A stretch of DNA of 64,000 nucleotides, taken from NCBI GenBank assembly GCA_964645785.1, contig CAZYAV010000003.1, positions 1-64,000 on the forward strand, in the 5' to 3' direction. This DNA is from CALWZE01 sp964645785. Lineage in GTDB: Bacteria > Bacillota > Clostridia > Oscillospirales > Ruminococcaceae. Below the pieces are notes generated by a model, which saw only the letters and a program-made list of their open reading frames with translations, was not told the origin of the DNA and made no database searches. Numbering within the stretch: position 1 is the first letter of the stretch; each line of letters opens with the position of its first letter. Below, in pieces: positions 8,311 to 16,911 of the stretch. Both the position numbers and the translations under genes were made by a program.

Positions 8311-9138
8311 TCAGTCCAGATAGCTCTGCTGGCCGGACACCTCCTGGTTTTTCGTCTCGAAATAGTGGTTCAGGCAGTAAAACGCAATCACAATCAGCGC
8401 GATGCAGACGCCCGGCGCAACCAGCCAGTTGTACGCCCCGCGCGTGAAGCCGCCCCGCCTGTACGCGAGGTTGATCATCCGCCCCCAGGTTACCTCAACC
8501 GGGTTGCCCAGCCCGAGAAAGCTCAGCGTTGCCTCCAGCATCATGCAGCGCGCAACCGACATGATGTACCGGGAAAGGATGACCTCATAGAGATTGGGCA
8601 GCACATGCCGCAGCATGATCCGGCCGCGGGGGATGCCGAGGATCACCAGCGATTCCACAAACGCGGTCTGCCGCAGCTGCATGGTGCGCGCGCGGACGGT
8701 TCGCGCCGTCGCGCTCCAGCCCAGTACCGAGATAATCAGAATGATGTTGCGGGTGCTTGCGCCGCAGTAGGCCGCGATGACAATCGCGGCGGGCAACATC
8801 GGGATGAGCAGAAACAACTGGATGACGCCCCCCGCAAGCTCGCCGCGCCAGCCGCTCAGGTATCCCGCCGCCAGCCCGATCCCCGAGCCGATTACCAGCG
8901 AGACAAACGCCGACGCCAGCCCGATGAGCAGGGTGGAGCCGCTCGCGTACACAATCTCGGTGAAAATATCGTAGCCGAGGTCGTTTGTGCCCAGCAGGTG
9001 CGCGGCGCACGGCGGCTGCCATGCCGCGAACATCTCTTTGGGGCCGTAGGGGGAAAACACGCCCGGAAACAGCGCAAACGCGCCGAACACGGCGAAGATT
9101 GCCAGCCCGGCGGCGAGGGAGAGCTTACTGCGCTTCAT
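8311..9138 (-). CDS. ABC importer permease, DppC/NikC type
   Basis: This 275-residue inner-membrane permease belongs to the peptide/nickel (family 5) importers. The N-terminal helix is followed by a periplasmic-type segment ending in HLLGTNDLGYDIFTEIVYA, the typical DppC/NikC motif, and five further helices. The coupling loop to the ATPase reads VESLVILGIPRGRIMLRHVLPNL (EAA-like loop). It overlaps the preceding permease gene by 14 bases, which suggests translational coupling. Substrate class cannot be told from the permease alone. Confidence 0.92.
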   Translation of the reverse strand: MKRSKLSLAAGLAIFAVFGAFALFPGVFSPYGPKEMFAAWQPPCAAHLLGTNDLGYDIFTEIVYASGSTLLIGLASAFVSLVIGSGIGLAAGYLSGWRGELAGGVIQLFLLIPMLPAAIVIAAYCGASTRNIILIISVLGWSATARTVRARTMQLRQTAFVESLVILGIPRGRIMLRHVLPNLYEVILSRYIMSVARCMMLEATLSFLGLGNPVEVTWGRMINLAYRRGGFTRGAYNWLVAPGVCIALIVIAFYCLNHYFETKNQEVSGQQSYLD

Positions 9139-10099
9139 GAACCCTGCACCTCACCTTCGGATCGACCGCCACGCAGACGAGGTCGGTCAGCAGATTGGCC
9201 GCTACAATCACCAGCGCGCTGACAAACAGGCAGCCCTGCAAAACGGGGTAGTCCCGCGCGGTGATGGCCGTGGAAATCAGCGCGCCCATCCCCTTTATGG
9301 AGAAGATGTTTTCAATCACGAGCGAGCCGGACACAATAAAGCCGATGTTCATCCCGATCATGGTCAAAAACGGCTGGCAGATGTTGGGGAAAATATGCCC
9401 AAACGCAATCCGCGCGTCCGACAGGCCGCGGCTGCGCGCGTACAGGACGTACTTTTCGTCCTTCTGGCGCGCGACCATGTTGCACACCATCAGATACTTT
9501 GCGGGCGTCGAGCCGATTACGAGGGTTGTCACCGGCAGAATCAGGTGCAGCACCCTGTCCCAAAACGCGGCGAGCGCCCCCTGCGGCGGCCGGACAGAGC
9601 TGAGCGCCCCCATCGGCAGCCAGCCCAGCCGAAACGCGAACAGCGCAAGGAGCAGCAGCCCCAGCAAAAAGGAGGGAAGGGCATCCGCGAGGATCTGCAG
9701 CCCGGTGACCCCGCGCTCAACCGGCGAGCCCCGGCGCATCCCCATCAGACAGCCGAGCACCATCGCGGCGGCCGACGAAAGCAGGATGGCGGGCAGGGTG
9801 ATTTGCAGCGTGTTGGGCAGCCGGGCGGCGATGAGCTCGCTGATTGGCGCGTTGTGGTGGTAGGAATAGCCGAGGTCGCCAGTGAGGATGCCCTTGAGAT
9901 ACCGCCAGAACTGCACCGGAAGCGGGTCGTTCACCCCAAGCCTTTCTGCATAATGCGCATATTCCGCGTCGCTGACCATCTCCTCGTCCATCCCCACCAG
10001 CATGAGAACCGTATCCCCCGGCATCAGCCGCGGGAGCGCGAAGTTAAACAGGGTGATAAACACGAGACACAGCAGGGAGATTACAAGCTTCTTTTTCAT
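9125..10099 (-). CDS. ABC importer permease, DppB/NikB type
   Basis: This 324-residue partner permease has about six helices. The N-terminus is of the DppB type (LPRLMPGDTVLMLVG), the middle has LTGDLGYSYHHNAPISELIAARLPNTLQI, and the cytoplasmic EAA-like loop is near ARSRGLSDARIAFGHIFPNI. It lies 89 bases downstream of the lipoprotein gene in the same operon and overlaps the next permease. The family uses a substrate-binding lipoprotein plus two ATPases, all present here. Confidence 0.92.
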   Translation of the reverse strand: MKKKLVISLLCLVFITLFNFALPRLMPGDTVLMLVGMDEEMVSDAEYAHYAERLGVNDPLPVQFWRYLKGILTGDLGYSYHHNAPISELIAARLPNTLQITLPAILLSSAAAMVLGCLMGMRRGSPVERGVTGLQILADALPSFLLGLLLLALFAFRLGWLPMGALSSVRPPQGALAAFWDRVLHLILPVTTLVIGSTPAKYLMVCNMVARQKDEKYVLYARSRGLSDARIAFGHIFPNICQPFLTMIGMNIGFIVSGSLVIENIFSIKGMGALISTAITARDYPVLQGCLFVSALVIVAANLLTDLVCVAVDPKVRCRVHEAQ

Positions 10100-10188
10100 A
10101 AGCCGGCGCGGCCGGTTCCGCGATCCTTTCCTCTTAATACGGCGCGGGGCGCCGGAGCGGGCAGCAGTTTTGTTTTTTCTGCGCGGCC

Positions 10189-11790
10189 TCAGGCCGCTTT
10201 GGCGAGATGCAGCCAGGTTTCGGTGTTGAGGATGCCGAACGTGCCGTCCACCGCAAAGCCGCTGTAGGCGCTGTTGAACACCTGCACGTGCGAATCCCAG
10301 AACAGCGCAACGGCGGGCATATGCTCGGCGTAGTACTGCTGGATCCCGGCCGCCGCCGCGTTGTATTCCTCCATGTTCGACGCCGCCTGCGCCTGCTCAA
10401 GCAGCGCTCCGAAGGCCGCGTCGGTGACCTGGCCGTAGCCCATCTGGCGCTCGTGCCAGATGTACTCCGTGCCCATACCCAGGTTCATCGTCATGCCGAA
10501 CGCGGTCAGCCCGGTGATGACGGCGGTCTGCGCGCGCTCCTGCTCGGTCAGCGCGCGGAAATCCGCGACCTCCCGCACGTCAAGCTGCACCTCGATGCCG
10601 ATCTCGGCGAGGTTGTTGGCCAGCAGCTCGGCATACCGTGCGTGCGCCGGCCGGTCGCCGCGCAGCATAATCGGGATGGAGAGCTTTTCGCCGTTATATT
10701 CCACAAAACCGTCCCCGTTCGTGTCCGCGCAACCCGCCGCCTCAAGATAGCCGCGCGCGGCATCCAAGTCCTGGACAAGCTCGGCCGTCTCGATATACCC
10801 CGGCGTGCCCTGCGGCACAAAGCCGGCGCGTGCGGGCACGGCGTAGGCAGAGCCGAAGGTTTCGCGGAACTGCGTGTAGTCAATCGCGCTCGCGACCGCC
10901 TTGCGGATGTTCTCGTCGTTGCCCGGCACAGTGTTGTTGTTGAAAATCAGCACCGCGCTGTTCGCCGTGTTGCTCACAGGCAACAATGTCAGGTTCTGCT
11001 GCGCCTGCAAGTCCTCAATCACGGTGGGGTCAACGCCGCCCGAGTATTTGTAGACCATGTCGATCTCGCCTGTCTTGAGCGCCATATACATCGTGTCGTC
11101 GTTGTCGAACAGGCGCAGGATCACCGTGTCCGCCGCCGGGCGGCCGTCGGGATAGGCGTCATACGCCGTAAACTCAACCACGCCGGCGTCCGGGTCAAAC
11201 CGGCTGAAGCGGTAGGGTCCGCAGCCGATGTTCGCCTGCTCGTTCGGCACGGTGGTGTAATCCGCAACCCCCTCATAGATATGCTTGGGCAGGATGCGGG
11301 TGGTGGTCAGCGAGCTCATCAGGCGCGGGGTCGGCGTATCTTTGGTCAGCACGATTGTCCGCTCGTCCTTGACCTCAATGGACGCGTAGCTGCCCGCGTA
11401 GGTGTCGGTCCCGTTCTGCTGGTCGAGGTATTCCAGCGTGAATTTGATGTCCTCGGCGGTGACCGGATCGCCGTCGTGCCAGGTCATCCCTTCGCGGACG
11501 GTCAGCGTCCAGACGCAGCTGTCCTCGGTGGAAAAGTCGCACAGCAAAGGCTGGAATTCGCCGTTTTCGTCGATGCGCACCGGCGCAAGCTGGCTGATTG
11601 TGCCGCTGAAGACGTCAAAATTATACTCGCTGCGATTGGCGGAGGTGATCTCCGTTGTTGTGCCGACAATAAAGGTGTCGATGCCGGCGGGCTCGTCCTG
11701 CCCGGCACTGTCCGGCTGGTTGTTGTTTCCGCACGCCGCAAGCGAAAGCACAAGCAGCAGCGTCAAAAACAGGCTTAAGGCTTTATTCAT
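10189..11790 (-). CDS. Substrate-binding lipoprotein, family 5 (peptide/nickel class)
   Basis: The product has 533 residues. It is an extracellular solute-binding lipoprotein with signal peptide and lipobox LSLAAC (lipidated Cys20). The mature part has the SBP_bac_5 landmarks: LREGM-like VREGMTWHDGDPVTAEDIKFTLEYL, DTPTPRLMSSLT and IRKAVASAIDY. This family delivers peptides, nickel or metal chelates to DppBC/NikBC-type permeases. Its ATG overlaps the stop of the upstream ATPase gene (ATGA), so the two are translationally coupled. The order ATPase-ATPase-SBP-permease-permease is reversed relative to many dpp operons. Nickel or a metallophore is suspected from context. Confidence 0.9.
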   Translation of the reverse strand: MNKALSLFLTLLLVLSLAACGNNNQPDSAGQDEPAGIDTFIVGTTTEITSANRSEYNFDVFSGTISQLAPVRIDENGEFQPLLCDFSTEDSCVWTLTVREGMTWHDGDPVTAEDIKFTLEYLDQQNGTDTYAGSYASIEVKDERTIVLTKDTPTPRLMSSLTTTRILPKHIYEGVADYTTVPNEQANIGCGPYRFSRFDPDAGVVEFTAYDAYPDGRPAADTVILRLFDNDDTMYMALKTGEIDMVYKYSGGVDPTVIEDLQAQQNLTLLPVSNTANSAVLIFNNNTVPGNDENIRKAVASAIDYTQFRETFGSAYAVPARAGFVPQGTPGYIETAELVQDLDAARGYLEAAGCADTNGDGFVEYNGEKLSIPIMLRGDRPAHARYAELLANNLAEIGIEVQLDVREVADFRALTEQERAQTAVITGLTAFGMTMNLGMGTEYIWHERQMGYGQVTDAAFGALLEQAQAASNMEEYNAAAAGIQQYYAEHMPAVALFWDSHVQVFNSAYSGFAVDGTFGILNTETWLHLAKAA

Positions 11791-12539
11791 TTTTCATCCT
11801 CCGTATGGTGGTGCAGGTGCGGGTGCACATGTGGCTGCGCCGCAGTCTGCGTGTGTTTTGTGTGGTTGAGCTGCTCCATCCGGCCACAGCGCAGCCGGTA
11901 GATTCTGTCCGAAACCGATTCCACCAGCGGCGCGTCGTGCGAGATGAGCAGAATCGAGATGCCGTCCTGCGCAATGAGAGTCTGAAACAGGCGGATAATC
12001 TGCGCCTGGGAAGAGACGTCCAGCATCGAGGTCGCCTCGTCCGCGATGAGCAGCTTTGGCCGGACGCTCAGCGCCCGGGCAATCAGCGCGCGCTGCGCCT
12101 GCCCGCCCGAAAGCTCGCCCGGGCGGCGTTTGGCGAGTGCGGGATCCAGCAGCGCCTTTTGCAGCAGCGCCCGCGCCGCCTCCAGCGCCTGCGCCCGCCC
12201 GGATACAATCCGGTGGAACCGCAGCGGCTCGGCGACCGCCTCCTCGATTGTCTGCCGCGGGTCGAGCGAGGCAAACGGCTGCTGGGGGATGAGCTGGATT
12301 TTCCGCCGCAGCGCGGGCGGGTAGGGCAGACCCGGCGCGGCAAACCGCTCCCCGTCCAGCCGCGCCTCCCCCGCGTCGGGCAGCACCGTGCCGCACAGGA
12401 TGCGCGCGACGGTGGACTTTCCCTCCCCGCTCGGCCCCATGATGCTGACAAGTTCCCCCGCGCCAACCGTGAAGGAGGCTCCGTCCAACACCGGCCTGTC
12501 CCCATACCGCTTGCAGAGACCGTCCGCTTCCAGCAGCAT
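11787..12539 (-). CDS. ABC importer ATPase, DppF/NikE type, with His-rich C-terminal tail
   Basis: This 250-residue ATPase powers the family 5 importer. The Walker A motif is GPSGEGKST, the signature is LSGGQAQRALIARAL, and the Walker B region reads KLLIADEATSMLDVS with the switch LLISHD. After the ABC fold comes a tail of about 25 residues with eight histidines (TKHTQ, then HVHPHLHHH) before TEDEK. Such tails bind Ni, Co or Zn and are unusual in peptide importers, so this is the best clue to a metal substrate. The start at 12539 is set by ATGA overlap with the upstream ATPase; a longer upstream frame is ignored. The typical oligopeptide-binding C-terminal Cys motif is absent. Confidence 0.93.
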   Translation of the reverse strand: MLLEADGLCKRYGDRPVLDGASFTVGAGELVSIMGPSGEGKSTVARILCGTVLPDAGEARLDGERFAAPGLPYPPALRRKIQLIPQQPFASLDPRQTIEEAVAEPLRFHRIVSGRAQALEAARALLQKALLDPALAKRRPGELSGGQAQRALIARALSVRPKLLIADEATSMLDVSSQAQIIRLFQTLIAQDGISILLISHDAPLVESVSDRIYRLRCGRMEQLNHTKHTQTAAQPHVHPHLHHHTEDEK

Positions 12540-13333
12540 CAGATCAGCCCCCTTTCGGCGTGGGAGAGCGCGTGCGGCAGGTCGCAGATCAGCTCGTGGG
12601 TGTAGATTTCCCGCGGGTCGTTCAGGATCTGCTCGCTTGTGCCGCACTCGACCATTTTCCCCTCGTTGAGCACGAGGATACAGTCGCACCGCGCGGCGAC
12701 CGAGATGTCGTGGGTGATGAGCATCACCGCCGCGCTGCCGAACAGCTCGTCGAGATTTTGCAGAAACTGCCCGGTGTTCTCCTGGTCGATGCCGCGGGTC
12801 GGCTCGTCCGCGATGACAAGGTCGGGGCGCCCCACCGACGCCATCGCCATCACCACCCGCTGCGCCATCCCGCCCGAAAGCTGGAACGGGTAGGCGTCCA
12901 GCACCCGGCGGGGGTCATCGAAATTCATCCGGTCAAGCAGCGCCTCCATCCGGGCGGCCGCCTGCGCGCGGGGGACGCCCGCCCGCAGCAGCGATTCCCG
13001 CATCTGGGTGCGCACCCGCAGCGAGGGGTTGAGAAAATCCGCCCCGCTTTGGGGGATGAGCACCATCCGTGTGCCGCGCAGCGCGCGCCGCGCCCGGCCG
13101 CTGAGTGCGAGCAGCTCGGTTCCGTCCAGCCGCACGCTGCCCCGCGCGGTGCAGTTTTCCGGCAGCAGACCCAGCACCGCCATCGCGGTCATCGTCTTGC
13201 CGCAGCCCGACCGCCCGACAATGCCGAGCTTTTCCCCCGCCTGCACCGAAAAGGAGAGGCCGCGCACTACCTCCGTGCGGACACCGCCGCGCATTCTCGC
13301 CTCAATATGCAGCTGTTCGACCCTCAGCGCCAT
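12539..13333 (-). CDS. ABC importer ATPase, DppD/NikD type
   Basis: This 264-residue ATPase is the first gene of the importer operon. The Walker A motif is GRSGCGKTM, the signature is LSGGMAQRVVMAMA, and Walker B is PDLVIADEPTRGID with LITHD. It ends at about the length of NikD rather than the roughly 330 residues of DppD with its C-terminal extension. The start at 13333 is preferred because GAGGTG lies six bases before the ATG; a TTG seven codons upstream has no such site. A 175-base leader separates it from the predicted promoter. Confidence 0.92.
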   Translation of the reverse strand: MALRVEQLHIEARMRGGVRTEVVRGLSFSVQAGEKLGIVGRSGCGKTMTAMAVLGLLPENCTARGSVRLDGTELLALSGRARRALRGTRMVLIPQSGADFLNPSLRVRTQMRESLLRAGVPRAQAAARMEALLDRMNFDDPRRVLDAYPFQLSGGMAQRVVMAMASVGRPDLVIADEPTRGIDQENTGQFLQNLDELFGSAAVMLITHDISVAARCDCILVLNEGKMVECGTSEQILNDPREIYTHELICDLPHALSHAERGLI

Positions 13334-13437
13334 GCTCACCTCTTCGCTCCGCAAAGCCCCGGAACAAAAAAAGCCGCCGCCCGCAGTTCCCCGCGGATGA
13401 CAGTCTTCATGACCCGAAGTTACAGAGCGCCCTATCT

Positions 13438-13451
13438 GATTTGATCAAATC
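13438..13451. promoter_or_regulatory. Perfect 14-bp palindrome in the importer leader
   Basis: GATTTGATCAAATC lies about 57 bases downstream of the predicted transcription start and 104 bases before the first ATPase gene. It is a candidate repressor operator or the core of a leader hairpin. Confidence 0.5.
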
Positions 13452-13515
13452 CAAAAAGCAGCTATTTTGCGCATTCCCGCCTTCTGGCAGCGGCGCGCCC
13501 ACCGTTTTCTGTATC

Positions 13516-13545
13516 AGTTTACAATATCACCGCGCCGCTTGTCAA
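13516..13545 (-). promoter_or_regulatory. Promoter of the metal/peptide ABC-FmdE operon
   Basis: On the minus strand a consensus TTGACA (13540-13545) is followed after 18 bases by TAAACT (13516-13521). The same TTGACA-N18-TAAACT arrangement occurs before the AraC-type regulator. Confidence 0.65.
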
Positions 13546-13813
13546 GCAAAAGACAATTCCGGCAAGCGCGGCTGCGCGGCGCGTCGAACTGCGCCCCCAA
13601 ATCCGCCCGTGCGGCGCTTCTGCCCGATGCCGGGCGGCCGCGCTGGAAGCACAGATCCAGCGGAACCGCTGCACCCGGCATCGGGCTGCACAGGCCGGCC
13701 GCAGGCAGCTCGCCGCAGCATTCTCCTGCTTGGCAAAATCGGCAGGCCGGCGCGCGGCGGGTCAACCCATAGGATACCCGGCCGCGCGCCGGTTTATTCC
13801 CCGGCCGCGCCGT

Positions 13814-15196
13814 TCAGAACTCGATTTCCTGTAACCGCAGCAGGGATTTGATGTACAGCGCGCAGCTGCGCAGCCCGCGCTCGATGTCGTAGGCCTCGTT
13901 TTTCATGTGCCCGTTCCCCGCCCAAGCGGGCTTGACCGCGTCCGGGAAGGTCGCGCCGTAGCTGACGGCGTTGTCCATACAGCGCGCGTAGGTGCCGCCG
14001 GAAAGGAGTATCGGCCTGGCCTGCTGGCCGGTCTCCTCGGCGTAAACGGCGCAGAGCGCCTGCACCCCCGGGTGACCCGGATCCAGATAACACGCCGGAC
14101 TGTTGGTCATGTTCTCGGCCGAAAAGCCCTGCTGCGCCGCCGTCTGCGCAATCCGCCGCGCAACCTCGTCCGCCGGCAGCGCGGTGTTGTAGCGGCAGTT
14201 GACGTTGAGCGCCAGCCTGCCCTCGCGCTGGCGCAGCATCCCGCAGACAAGGGTGGTGTCCGCAAACAGGCCGTCGCTGTGGTCAAGGCCAAACAGCTCG
14301 CCTGCGTAGGACGCCGACGCCCGGCGGATAAAGTCGAGCGCGGCGTGCTCCTGCCCGGCCAGCGCACCGCTTTCGCACAAATAATCCGCCAGCAGATGGA
14401 TCGCGCTGATTCCCTTTTGGGGCATGGCCGCGTGCGCCGCCCGGCCAAAAGCCTCAACCTCGACCCCCTCGGCGCACGGCCGCACCCGGATTCCCTCCCG
14501 AACGGCGGTGAGCTTGCCGGCCGCCTGCGGCGCCAGCAGGGCGCGCGCATAATCCGGCACCGCGTTGGTGACGATGCCGCCCGAAATCTCCAAAATCACC
14601 CCGCCGTGCATCGGCGGCGAGACCAGATCCGCCGTGTAAATTCCCTTTTCTCCGTGGCCGACCGGGTAGTGGAAATCCGGCGTCATGGTGAAAACCGGCT
14701 GAGGATACCGCGCCTTGTAGTATTCGACGTCGCGCATTCCGCTCTCCTCGTCCAGCCCGATGAAAAAGCGCAGGCCATAGCGCAGATCCACCCGGTTCTC
14801 AATCAGGTATTTAATCGCGTAGGCCGTGGTGACGAACGGCCCCTTGTTGTCCGACGCGCCGCGCCCTACCAGGCAGCCGTCCCGCTCGGTGCATTCATAC
14901 GGCGGCGTGTCCCAGCCCGAACCCTCGGGCACGACGTCGATGTGTCCGATGATGCCCAGGAAGCTGTCCTGCCTGCCGTAGTGGCCGAACGCGATGTGGC
15001 CGCCGCAGTCGGTCACCTCCAGCCCGATTTCCCGGCACAGCGCCATTGCCTCCAGCTGGCAGGCGCGCACCCCCGCGCCGTAGGGCGCGTCCGCGGCCGG
15101 CGGTTCCTTGACGCTGCGGATGTTCACCAGCCGCTTGATGTCCCGGATGATATTCTCCCGGTTCTGCTCGACAAAGCGCGAAATTTCTGCCGTCAT
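13814..15196 (-). CDS. Sapep-family M20 metallopeptidase (dipeptidase)
   Basis: This 460-residue zinc or manganese dipeptidase belongs to peptidase family M20 (PepV/Sapep group). Metal and catalytic motifs are GIIGHIDVVPEGSGW (metal His and catalytic Asp), GRGASDNKGP (bridging Asp), FIGLDEESG (catalytic Glu and metal Glu) and the C-terminal SGGTYAR region near the end. It probably cleaves dipeptides in the cytosol. No signal peptide is present. The gene stands alone with its own extended -10 promoter, divergent from the dehydrogenase genes. Lactococcal PepV is the biochemical model; exact specificity is not readable. Confidence 0.93.
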   Translation of the reverse strand: MTAEISRFVEQNRENIIRDIKRLVNIRSVKEPPAADAPYGAGVRACQLEAMALCREIGLEVTDCGGHIAFGHYGRQDSFLGIIGHIDVVPEGSGWDTPPYECTERDGCLVGRGASDNKGPFVTTAYAIKYLIENRVDLRYGLRFFIGLDEESGMRDVEYYKARYPQPVFTMTPDFHYPVGHGEKGIYTADLVSPPMHGGVILEISGGIVTNAVPDYARALLAPQAAGKLTAVREGIRVRPCAEGVEVEAFGRAAHAAMPQKGISAIHLLADYLCESGALAGQEHAALDFIRRASASYAGELFGLDHSDGLFADTTLVCGMLRQREGRLALNVNCRYNTALPADEVARRIAQTAAQQGFSAENMTNSPACYLDPGHPGVQALCAVYAEETGQQARPILLSGGTYARCMDNAVSYGATFPDAVKPAWAGNGHMKNEAYDIERGLRSCALYIKSLLRLQEIEF

Positions 15197-15314
15197 CTGT
15201 TTTCCCCCGCTCTTTCTGCCCGCGGCCGCTTCCAGGCGGCCAAACCCCTGCAGGCCTGCCCGGCGCAGCCCGGTTCCGGCCGTGCGCGGGCGATCCGTTT
15301 ACCTTGTGATTTTT

Positions 15315-15323
15315 ATTGTAGCA
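15315..15323 (-). promoter_or_regulatory. Extended -10 promoter of the dipeptidase
   Basis: TGCTACAAT lies on the minus strand about 120 bases upstream of the start. A TTGACA at 15346-15351 is 25 bases away, too far for a normal -35. Confidence 0.5.
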
Positions 15324-15508
15324 TCCGGGGCTGCGCGCGCGACATTGTCAAGCCTGCGATTCCCAAAGCGGGCGCGTCGGGGCGGGCGGCCTGCCCGCGC
15401 AAAGCGCCAAAGGGGGCGGGGAAACGACGCTTTTGACGGCACGGGCGCGCCGCGGCCTGCCGCGCCGGGCGGGATTGTAATTTTCGCCGTTCGTGCGGGC
15501 AAAAACAG

Positions 15509-15535
15509 TTATTGCAAGGTTCCCCCAAGCAATAA
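15509..15535. promoter_or_regulatory. Inverted repeat, candidate operator for the dehydrogenase genes
   Basis: TTATTGC and GCAATAA flank 13 bases, and flanking CAG/CTG extends the symmetry with a two-base bulge. It is an AT-rich island in GC-rich DNA, 243 bases before the first dehydrogenase. Confidence 0.5.
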
Positions 15536-15777
15536 CACTGTCGCGCGCAGGCGGTTGCGGATATGATAAAAACAGCGGCTATAGCCTGTTTGCGCGGCCT
15601 GCGCGCCGACCCGCCGCACGCGGCGGCTCCGGAACGCCCGCATTGGCCTCGTCAGGATTTGCAATGCCGCCGCGCGGTGTGTCTGCCCGGTACGGGCGCC
15701 GCCGCGCATCCCCGCAGATCAAATTCAGCCGCGGAAATCGCGTTTCGGCGCGCTGCGGGCTGGGAAAGGGCAAGCCA

Positions 15778-16824
15778 ATGAACGGCATGATGAAAGCGGC
15801 CGTCAAGGTCGACGAATCCAAGCACTTTGAGGTCAAGCAGGTTCCGATTCCCGCGCTCGGCCCGCAGGACGTATTGGTAAAAGTGGATACCATCGGCCTG
15901 TGCGGTACCGATGTCGCCATCCGCAGCAACACCTTTATGGGGCGGCACGGCCCGGTAAAGCCGCCGCTGATCCCCGGGCACGAATTCTGCGGCGAGGTGG
16001 TGGAGGTCGGGCCGAACGTCTCCAAATTCAAGGTGGGCGACAAGGTGTTCGAGCGCCGCTCGCTGTATTGCGGCGTCTGCCGCGAATGCCTTGCGGGACG
16101 CAAATGCACCCACTGGATCCACTGGGGCATCGACCGGGACGGCGGCTTTGCCGAATACGCCGCCATTCACGAGCAGTCCCTCTTCCCGCTGCCGGACTAC
16201 ATGCCCTATAAGCACGCGCCGCTGATTGAGAACGCGTCGCTCGCCGTGCGGGTTGCAACCCAGAACCAGATTGCGCCGGGCAGCACGGTGGCGGTGTTCG
16301 GCCCCGGCTCCTGCGGGCAGCTGATTGTGCAGACCGTCGGCATGACCGACCCGCTGCGCCTGATTATGGTCGGGCTGAGCGACGACGCCGAGCGGCTTGA
16401 AAAATCCAGGGCGCTGGGCGCAACCGATATCATCATGGCCGACAAAGAGGATCCCGTGCAGAAGATCATGGAGCTGACCGGCGGGCAGGGCGCGGATTTC
16501 GCCATCGAGATTTCCGGCAAATCCGCCGCTGTGGAAAACGCCATCCACTCCCTCGCCGTCAGCGGCACCTGCATCATGGCGGGCAGCGGCTTTGAGGGAA
16601 AAAACGTGGAATTCCGCCCCTGGAACTTCGTGCGCAACGAGAATGTCATCAAGACCATCCAGGGGTACAACGGCCCTGCGTATGTCACCATGCTCGATCT
16701 TTACAGGGCGGGGCGGCTGGATTTCGACGCGGTCATCTCGGGCTATATGCCGCTGGACAAGGTCAACGAGGCGTGCGACCTTGTGGAGGCGAAGAAGGCC
16801 GTCAAGATCATGATGAACCCTTGA
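15778..16824 (+). CDS. Zinc-dependent alcohol/polyol dehydrogenase, paralog 1
   Basis: This 348-residue medium-chain dehydrogenase oxidises a secondary alcohol, probably of a polyol or sugar acid, with NAD(P). Catalytic zinc ligands are Cys42 (GLCGTD), His68 and Glu69 (PGHEFCGEV) and Glu151; the nucleotide loop is FGPGSCGQ at 174-181. The structural zinc cluster is C98-x2-C-x2-C-x5-C110, two residues shorter in the last gap than the usual x7. The motif HWIHWGIDRDGGFAEY follows. It resembles threonine and sorbitol dehydrogenases, but not enough to pick a substrate. It is followed after 87 bases by a close paralog, and an AraC regulator lies downstream. Confidence 0.88.
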   Translation: MNGMMKAAVKVDESKHFEVKQVPIPALGPQDVLVKVDTIGLCGTDVAIRSNTFMGRHGPVKPPLIPGHEFCGEVVEVGPNVSKFKVGDKVFERRSLYCGVCRECLAGRKCTHWIHWGIDRDGGFAEYAAIHEQSLFPLPDYMPYKHAPLIENASLAVRVATQNQIAPGSTVAVFGPGSCGQLIVQTVGMTDPLRLIMVGLSDDAERLEKSRALGATDIIMADKEDPVQKIMELTGGQGADFAIEISGKSAAVENAIHSLAVSGTCIMAGSGFEGKNVEFRPWNFVRNENVIKTIQGYNGPAYVTMLDLYRAGRLDFDAVISGYMPLDKVNEACDLVEAKKAVKIMMNP

Positions 16825-16911
16825 CGCCCGGCCGGCGCGCCGGTTTTCGATTCGGTTCTATCTCGGCTCGGCAGAGAAGCAATATACACTACATTCTAAG
16901 GAGGCTGGCAA

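Larger units (their letters stand above)
13334..13813. other. 480-bp upstream region of the importer operon
   Basis: It holds the operon promoter, a 14-bp perfect palindrome and a T-rich stretch near the start codon (described separately). The part from 13560 to 13813 is GC-rich, shows several overlapping inverted repeats and no gene. Confidence 0.55.
15197..15777. other. 581-bp divergent region between the dipeptidase and dehydrogenase genes
   Basis: It contains the dipeptidase promoter (15315-15323), a perfect spaced inverted repeat (15509-15535) and an AT-rich patch near 15560 with a weak TATGAT. No gene is supported. A frame continuous with the dehydrogenase exists but has no start signal before 15778. 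Confidence 0.55.

Noticed and set aside
8311..13333. Assignment of the ABC importer as a plain dipeptide or oligopeptide system
   Set aside because: The His-rich ATPase tail and FmdE-like gene make a metal-related substrate at least as likely, so no dpp/opp/nik symbols were given.
13334..13510. NiCo (czcD) or molybdenum cofactor riboswitch in the importer leader
   Set aside because: Conserved cores of these riboswitches were not found by eye; only generic hairpins and a palindrome are present.
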